From Nymphaea colorata (lineage: Eukaryota > Streptophyta > Magnoliopsida > Nymphaeales > Nymphaeaceae): a DNA stretch of 64,000 nucleotides. Where the stretch lies: assembly GCF_008831285.2 (NCBI RefSeq), contig NC_045151.1, forward strand, positions 1 to 64,000. The letters run 5' to 3'. A program made the translations under genes and the position numbers. Positions 57,563 through 64,000 of the stretch are shown here, one piece after another. How positions within the stretch are numbered: position 1 is the stretch's first letter; the number at the start of each line of letters is the position of its first letter. A model generated the notes under the pieces. It did not search any database and was not told where the DNA came from. It saw nothing but the letters and a program-made list of their open reading frames with translations.

Positions 57563-58984
57563 GAAAATATGAAATTTCCACAAAGTTGAATGGTTTTTGT
57601 CAATGAAAGTGTCTTTCCATTTCATAATGGGGGAGGGCGTTGGGTTTTTCTCATGAACTCTATTCTGTCTAATGAAGCACAAACATAAATTGATAAAATT
57701 TAAATAGAAAATGTATAGTTGTTAACATTATATGTGGGCAGCATTGGATGTCAACATTTGTATGAAAACTTTAAATTTACATCTTTGTTATTAGATATAT
57801 GCATAAAAAGACAGGCTTCTTTATTTATCCTGCAACTCTAAAAATGAAACCAATCGCTTCTGGTTTTAGTCCTATATCTCTCATTTTTCATCCAAGTCTT
57901 CAAACAATGGTAGATAAGGGGGTCTTTCTAGCAACTCTGCTCTCCTAGATAAAACACAAGCTTCAATTAGGAAAACTTTAATACATACATTGAGACTGGA
58001 ATACACAACCGTTGGCACAAATTTAGAAGACATTGGATGTCAATATTAAAAATGAAACCTCAAATTTCCATGTTTATTATGGACGGCATCAAGACACGGT
58101 TTTTTTTACTTATGTAACTTCCAAATTTGAATTATTACTATATCTCCAATTTTATGCCTAGGACATCCAAGTTTTCAAACAATAGTGCATATATGTGGTC
58201 TTTCCACCTATTATATTCTCTCAAATAAGCACAAGCTTAAGTTGGGAAAACTTAGATATTCATATCCGAAATTTGGAACCTACAGCTGGTAGACCTAAAT
58301 GTTAGGTTGGCATCAAATGTCAACAATAATATTAAAAGCTAGAATTGCCATCCAAGTTATTGAAACATCGAGAAATGAGCGCTTTTACTTATGTGCCAAC
58401 TGATGCCCAAAATGTTGTTTTTTGAGATTATTCATGTACACACATAGTTTTTGTTTAAATTTGTTTGTTGAAGGACAGATCCCAGTGTCCTACTGAGCTT
58501 GTTAAAAGTGATTTCAGGGTTTGTCAATCACAGAATTGCGAAACTATGATGGATGATGAAAATATTTTTTTCACTTCTTTTCCTAAAGAATTATCTGTAT
58601 ATTACCTCTTGCTTGATATGTAACTTTTCTTGTGATTTTATTTGTATACTTTCTTGTACAATTGGGCTATTTGAAATGATAATTTTTGAAACAGGGGTTG
58701 TAGTTTCCAAGGTGACATCTTTTTCAAGATTTTACTTCAATCAAAAACATCAAATTCTCGAAGTTTAGACGTAAGGAAGAGAATCCACTTGCTTTGGAAA
58801 CACTACTTCCTTATTTTTTTTTTAAATTCTCATAGACATAACTATTTTCCTTTAGTACTTTTGATGCCCCACGTAACTATGTCGCTTTAGTCTTGCCAAC
58901 TTTTGGAAAATATAAGCCCTTAAGCATTGTTGACTCCAACATGCCCTTTTTTTGCCATAAACCAGAAATGGATTTTTTAGTTTT

Positions 58985-60815
58985 AAAAACTGGTGCCTCA
59001 CAAGTTTATTGATGGGTTGATTCATATTGCAATGACACTCAACAACATCACCATCGCAGATCCATGACTAAGATCCTCTCCACCGTCCACACCTTTGCCC
59101 ACACAATATCGTCTTCCATTTCATTGTCACCGAAGATGATAGCAAGAATGACAAAATTTGTTGCGCACATTTTCCATTGAGGCAATGGAGCTCGGCCTTC
59201 AAGCTATAATCATAGGTGACGATGAAATGGAAGACGACGTTCCCCGGGCAGGGGATTCCAAGTGATATCCATGATGATGGGTTGATGCACATCAAAATGA
59301 CACTCAATGATATCACCATTACAATTCCATGGTCGAGAACATCTCTATTGTCAAGCACTCCCATGCCCGGACAATGTTATCTTCCATTTTATTGTCACCG
59401 ATGTTGATACCGAGAAGCACGAACTTTGCCGCACAACTATCTCCATGTTTTCTCACCTAGGTGGTAAAGCTCGGCCTTCTCGCTACAGTCATTAGTGGCA
59501 ATGAAATGGAAGATGATGTTCTCCGGGCAAGGGAGTGCTCGCAAAAATATCTATGATGATGGGTTGATTCACATTAAAATCACACTCAACACCATGACCA
59601 TCACAGATCCATGGTTGAGATCCTCTCCATCTCCACTCATTTGCCCAGACAACGTCGTCTTCCGTTTCTTTTTCACCGAAGATGATAGTGAGATTGACGA
59701 ACTTTGTTGCACACATTTTCTCACTTAGGCATTGAAGTTCGGCCTTCTCGCTATAATCATTGGTGGCGATGAAATGGAAGACGACGTTCTCTGGGCAGGA
59801 TATTCCTGGTGATATCTATGATGATGGGTTGATGCACATCGCAATGACACTCGATGATATCACCATTACTATTCCATGGTCGAGAACATCTATATTGTGA
59901 AGCACTCTCTTGCCCGGACAATGTCATCTTCCATTTTATTGTCACCGATGTTGATAGTGAGAAGCACGAACTTTGCCGCACAACTATCTCCATGTTTTCC
60001 CACCTAGGTGGTGGAGCTCGGCCTTCTCACTATAGTCATCAGTGGAAATGAAATGGAAGATGATGTTCTCCGGGCAAGGGAGTGCTTGCAAAAATATCTA
60101 TGATTATGGGTTGATTCACATTAAAATCGCACTCAACATCACCATCGCAGATCCATGATTGAGATCCTCTCCATATCCACTCCTTTGCCCGGACAACATC
60201 GTCTTCCATTTCATTGCCACCAAAGATGATAGCGAAAATGACGAACTTTGCTGCATACATTTCCCCACTTAGGTAATGAATTTCTGCCTTCTCGCTATAA
60301 TCATTGGTGGCGATGAAATAGAAGACGATGTTCTCCAGGCAAGAGGTTCCTGGTGATATCTATGATGATGGGTTGATGCACATCGCAATGACACTCAATG
60401 ATATGACCATTACTATTCCATGGTTGAGATCATTGTTAAGCATTCCCTTGCCTGAACAACGTCGTCTTCCATTTTATTGTCACCTCTGCTGATAGTGAGA
60501 AGCACGAACTTTGCAGCACAATTATCATGTTTCCCGACCTAGGTGGTGGAGCTCGGCCTTCTCACTATAGTCATCAGTGGCAATGAAATGTAAGACGATA
60601 TTCTCCGAGCAAGGGAGTGCTCATGAAAATATGTATGATGATGGGTTGATTCACATTGCAAGGACACTCAAAAAACATCACCATCGCGGCACCATGACTG
60701 AGACCCCCTCCATCGTCCACTTCTTCACCTGAACAACGTCGTCTTCCATTTCATTGTCGTGAAGATTAAAGTGAAAATGACGAACTCTATTGCGCACATT
60801 TCCCCACCTAAGGAA
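58985..60815. repeat. Nested inverted-repeat array, copy 2 (about 6.5 periods)
   Basis: Same repeat as 33,735-34,965 but longer. Forward copies of GTCTTCCATTT lie near 59,110, 59,381, 59,658, 59,928, 60,200, 60,465 and 60,740; reverse copies near 59,225, 59,505, 59,775, 60,050, 60,320 and 60,585. Seven forward and six reverse against five and four in B1, so the array changed by about two periods after the segmental duplication. Confidence 0.85.
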
Positions 60816-61478
60816 ACTTGAGGCTGAGCATATGGAATTGGACAGGTACATACCATTGTTGTTTCTAAGTGTTTTTTTTTCATGTTGTATTGGAAATGAG
60901 GCTACGTCCTTCCTGAGACTGTTTTTGTTCTAAAAAAAGTTCGTCTTTTCTCAGGCCTTGGGTTATCACTAGAATGTGTTTATCTTGCTTTGGGTTGTCT
61001 TGGTTTTCAAATTCATTAACATTTTGGCATAATAAGGGCAGGTGATTTCTTGATTGTTCAAAGGACATTATTTGATGTACAAAATTAGAGTATGTTAAAA
61101 TTATATTCTCAAACTTGTAAAATTGAATGTGTTAAAGAAACTCTTTACTGTGCAGCTCTATGACATTTTGTTCACTTTTTTTTAGTTGCTTTATTAATTA
61201 ATTAATTGTGCATTGTATCTTCAATTATAAAGTTTGTCTTGAATGACAGAACTTTTATTCAAAATATAAATCAGAGCTAGTCATTGTGTTCTGAAAGAAC
61301 TACTAATTTGTGTAGAATGGCAAAGCTTTTGTTTCAAGATGTTGCTAATTTTGTTACCAACTTGATGTTTGAAATAGAGAAAACATGAACTTTATGGGGA
61401 ATGAAGATTGGCACGTCTTCATGCACTTCCAATTTTTAGTATTTAGAAATGTTCTATAAGATTTGCTTATTATTGCAG

Positions 61479-61575
61479 GATTCTCGAAATGACGAGACTA
61501 GGAAAAGTCGAGGATCTGGTTATGTTACAATGGGTTCAAGGGGTAAAGCTGCACTTTCTGCATTGAATAGAGCTG
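61479..61575 (+). pseudogene. RRM-like exon relic, copy in B2
   Basis: Acceptor-like TTGCTTATTATTGCAG precedes a frame of about 32 codons containing RKSRGSGYVTMGSRGKAA and LSALNRA. This matches the RNP1 strand and following helix of an RRM (SRGFGFVTM pattern), with Ser in place of the usual Phe. Compared with the B1 copy it keeps the KSRG part and lacks the early stop. No other RRM exon is recognised within the segment. Confidence 0.55.
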
Positions 61576-62045
61576 TGTGTCACGTAATTGTAACATTGAG
61601 ATGAATTTTAGGTGTATTTTCTAGCTATTGACATGAAATGTAATTCGACAATGTTTGTGGGATTTTGTTTGCTTTTGATTGTTTCATGTATACGGTAATG
61701 TAGTTGCACACGAGTTTGTTTGCTGGATAGTTAAGAAATGAGACATTATGCTTCTAATACAAGTAGGAAAACTAAATATTATCTTTGTCTATCTAAATTT
61801 TCACACTTCTCTTTCTTTGCGCCTAGTTAATTTCAATTACCTCAGTACTTGATACGTTAATTATTGTTGTTTTGTATATTTTAATGTATTATGAATAATT
61901 GGTATTGATATTGGTTTTTTTTTAATAATAAATTTCGTGACGCAGTGAGCACGTTACTAAAGACCACCACTGGGCTTCTGTGACGTGGATTCATGTAATC
62001 TCTAACGTTGGATGCATGTTACGAAATGTATCATCAGTAAAAGAA

Positions 62046-62570
62046 TCAACATTTTAATGACCACACACATTGTCCTTTAGTAAAGAAGATGATCGAAGAA
62101 ACGGTAGTTGTAGCATAAAAAAAAATTGCACAAACTGATGAAGAAGAACCATAATGAAAATGTTAATGAATATAATTAACTGTGAAAGGGAGAAACTACC
62201 AAATGATTTATGCAAATAGAATCTCGAGACTGAAGGTTTGAACAAGGCAACTTCCTTTTGATTCCAACGGCTTGATGGGAGAAGAAGAAGAAAATGATCA
62301 GCTCTCTTTTGCCCACTGGTGATACACCAAAAATGGCGTAGTGGAGCGAGGGAGGGCGATACAGGCTATGGCATACAATAACCTTGATGGCTTAGATTAT
62401 GGTAAAGTATACATAAATATCAAATTTAATTATTTATGATGTTTTGGGAGGAGAAAAAAAGTTCAAAGAGAAATTCTCTCTGGCTCAAATATCAAAGTCC
62501 ACATATACGTGTAATAATATAACGCCAACCCGAATCCTGCAGGCAGACAGTAATCCAAACCACACAGTTC
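62046..62570. other. Unassigned segment downstream of the BAHD relic
   Basis: Would hold the 3' untranslated region of the minus-strand BAHD gene. No recognised coding sequence. Confidence 0.45.
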
Positions 62571-63402
62571 TCAGTAAGAAGGAAGGAGCGCATCCAATAA
62601 TTCTTCATCCATCTCCAAGGCAGCCATAACATGTAGGAGAAGGCAGACTTTCAGATCCATGCTCCCACCCTCAACTTTTCCGGGGAAGACTGAAATTCCA
62701 CCATCAAACTTATTGGCACTCCCACTGAGCACTGCCAACCCTTCCCCCCACCCGAAGTCGCTCCCATACATCTCGAACCATGGAGAGCTGGCCACCACAA
62801 CATCGCTCGATTCAAACCCATTCGCATCATACAATTGTATGTTCATCAGCCGCTGCCGACCGATGTTGGCTGTTTCCCGCAACACGGTCTCGTGCAGCGC
62901 CTGGGCTGCCCAACCCAGGTCCTGCCCGAGCAGGTCACCCACCTTGGCTTCCGTCAACATGAATAGCATGCAACTGCCGAAGTATTCCCCGGGCAAAGTT
63001 GGGTCCAGCCTCTTTCGAAGCCCAGCTGCCAACTTGCAGGCAGTGGTCTGGTCGGCCTCGAGCTTCCGGGCCCGTGTTATGGTCCGCCACATGAGTCCAA
63101 CAAGTGCCTGCAACGACAAGATCTCACCCCTCTGCAGCTTTGAGCTCTCGTTGGCCTTGGCCTTGATCTGGGCTATGGCTTGGTCACTGAAGCAGAAGAT
63201 TCTTTCTCGGACTGCTGGCAGTTTGACCCTCTCGATGTGGTGTTCAGACAGTGGGAAGCGTCCTGGCCCAGCTCCTTGGGGATCTGGGCTCGCTCCATCA
63301 ATGGCGGTCGCGATATGGTTTCACGGCCGGCATTGAGCTCGGTCCAGGAGTTGAAGAAGTGAGGGAGCAGCCTATCAAGACACCGTCCTCCAACTCTGTT
63401 AC
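62571..63402 (-). pseudogene. BAHD acyltransferase, 3' exon, pseudogene lacking the HXXXD motif
   Basis: BAHD enzymes transfer acyl groups from CoA to alcohols or amines in plant secondary metabolism, in the cytosol. The minus-strand frame at 62,571-63,119 (182 codons) covers the C-terminal half: LQALVGLMWRTITRAR, then FGWG in GSDFGWGEGLAV, and a normal C-terminal end with stop. Upstream, a CAG acceptor at 63,403-63,405 begins the exon at a VTELEDGVLIGCS segment. The sequence then passes directly to HFFNSWTEL, so the HXXXD catalytic block that should lie between has been deleted. A second frame change occurs near 63,262 before the FPLSEHH segment. The overall sequence resembles the At3g50280-like group. 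It cannot be catalytic as written. The 5' exon was not found in the window. Confidence 0.88.
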
Positions 63403-64000
63403 CTGAAATGAATGCATTTCATTAGATGCATGGAACTCAAAATTTCGTTTCATTCTTAAAATTTTCACTCCCAGTAGAACTCATTTTTATATGCCCAAAT
63501 CCACACCTTGAACATCTCTTTCCCAACTGAAAGCCAATCTAGAACCTCAATCTATTTGATTTATGCAACTTATATTGTATTCCATCATGTTCAACCCCAA
63601 TGAACCCACTCAATTAAGCTACAAGACCTTGATTTTAGCTTGACTGTTTTCTTGTGGGCTGCTCTGATCGGCCCAATTACTGTTAAGCTTGAACTGAATT
63701 ATAAGGGATTGCTTTAATACGGTTAATTTCAAAAAATCAAATCGTGTCGACTGCAGGAAACATATTATTCCCATTTCAGCTCCACGTAGAAATATTTTAA
63801 AAAATTATTTTGACAAATCACAGCCTATGCAATCTTGTCTGAAGGACAGTATATGTACCCAGAATGCAGGCAATGCTATAGCTATGATTTGAACAAAACC
63901 AGTGCTCGTGGAGTAAGCATGCACGCAGTTAGCACGAACTTGAAGAAATATGAAAATGAGCGTTTCAAGTGGTTCAACTTTTACGTCAGTTCCGGTAACA
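63403..64000. other. Probable intron or upstream region of the BAHD relic
   Basis: AT-rich, no coding sequence recognised. An acceptor-like end (minus strand) adjoins the exon, so at least the part next to 63,403 is likely intron. Confidence 0.4.

Larger units (their letters stand above)
52226..62045 (+). repeat. Segmental duplication copy B2 (partner 28,610-36,236)
   Basis: Follows B1 in order from the palindrome right arm through the TA tracts, P-like modules, nested inverted-repeat array and RRM-like exon. It lacks the left palindrome arm and the 2.3-kb B1 block. It is interrupted at 54,174-57,562 by a gypsy fragment; B1 retains the uninterrupted site at about 30,629. Confidence 0.85.

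Noticed and set aside
59068-60260. Several 60-98-codon frames in the nested inverted-repeat array
   Set aside because: They arise from the repeat on both strands and change or break between units; no domain.
62659-63336. 225-codon plus-strand frame
   Set aside because: It is the antisense shadow of the GC-rich BAHD exon; the minus strand carries the family motifs.

Overview
The window is intergenic, transposon-rich DNA from a nuclear plant genome, almost certainly a flowering plant. Evidence: Ty1/copia and Ty3/gypsy retrotransposons with plant-type tRNA-iMet primer sites, a plastid 16S rRNA fragment inside a nuclear retroelement, a broken BAHD acyltransferase, a TIR-type NLR exon relic, several foldback/MITE elements and very many (TA)n tracts. 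A TIR-NLR relic argues against a grass; I cannot name the species. I see no intact protein-coding gene, tRNA, CRISPR array or bacterial-type operon. Nearly all short open frames are chance frames in AT-rich repeats or antisense shadows. LAYOUT. (1) 1-27,242: a local tandem array of four diverged units, about 7.5-8.3 kb apart (landmark block at about 3,345, 10,845, 19,163 and 26,752). Units 2 (about 4,630-11,350) and 4 (20,710-27,242) are nearly identical; units 1 and 3 are older. Each carries the same order of noncoding modules, including a roughly 490-bp foldback element. Unit 3 has an internal 1,859-bp tandem duplication, and a TIR-NLR exon relic lies between units 1 and 2. (2) 27,243-27,342: a 100-N scaffold gap, which interrupts unit 4 inside a MITE terminal inverted repeat. 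(3) 27,391-29,671: a 1.1-kb near-perfect palindrome with a 70-bp spacer. (4) 28,610-36,236 and 52,226-62,045: a second segmental duplication in direct orientation. Both copies contain an RRM-like exon relic and an array of nested inverted repeats (period about 270-280 bp). The first copy has an extra 2.3-kb block; the second was later hit by a 3.4-kb gypsy fragment with the order integrase tail - LTR - start of primer site. (5) 36,823-44,097: a minus-strand Ty1/copia element with LTRs, polypurine tract, primer site and 5-bp target duplication, internally deleted, and carrying a 1.2-kb foreign insert with plastid rrn16 and exon-like DNA. (6) 44,100-49,400: mostly unassigned, with small tandem repeats and one large inverted-repeat element. 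(7) 49,400-51,490: two convergent copia remnants. (8) 62,571-63,402: the 3' exon of a BAHD acyltransferase pseudogene. The genes do not form a pathway. What the window shows is repeated duplication, foldback insertion, organelle-DNA capture and retroelement rearrangement, and part of it (around the gap and palindrome) may be assembly artefact.
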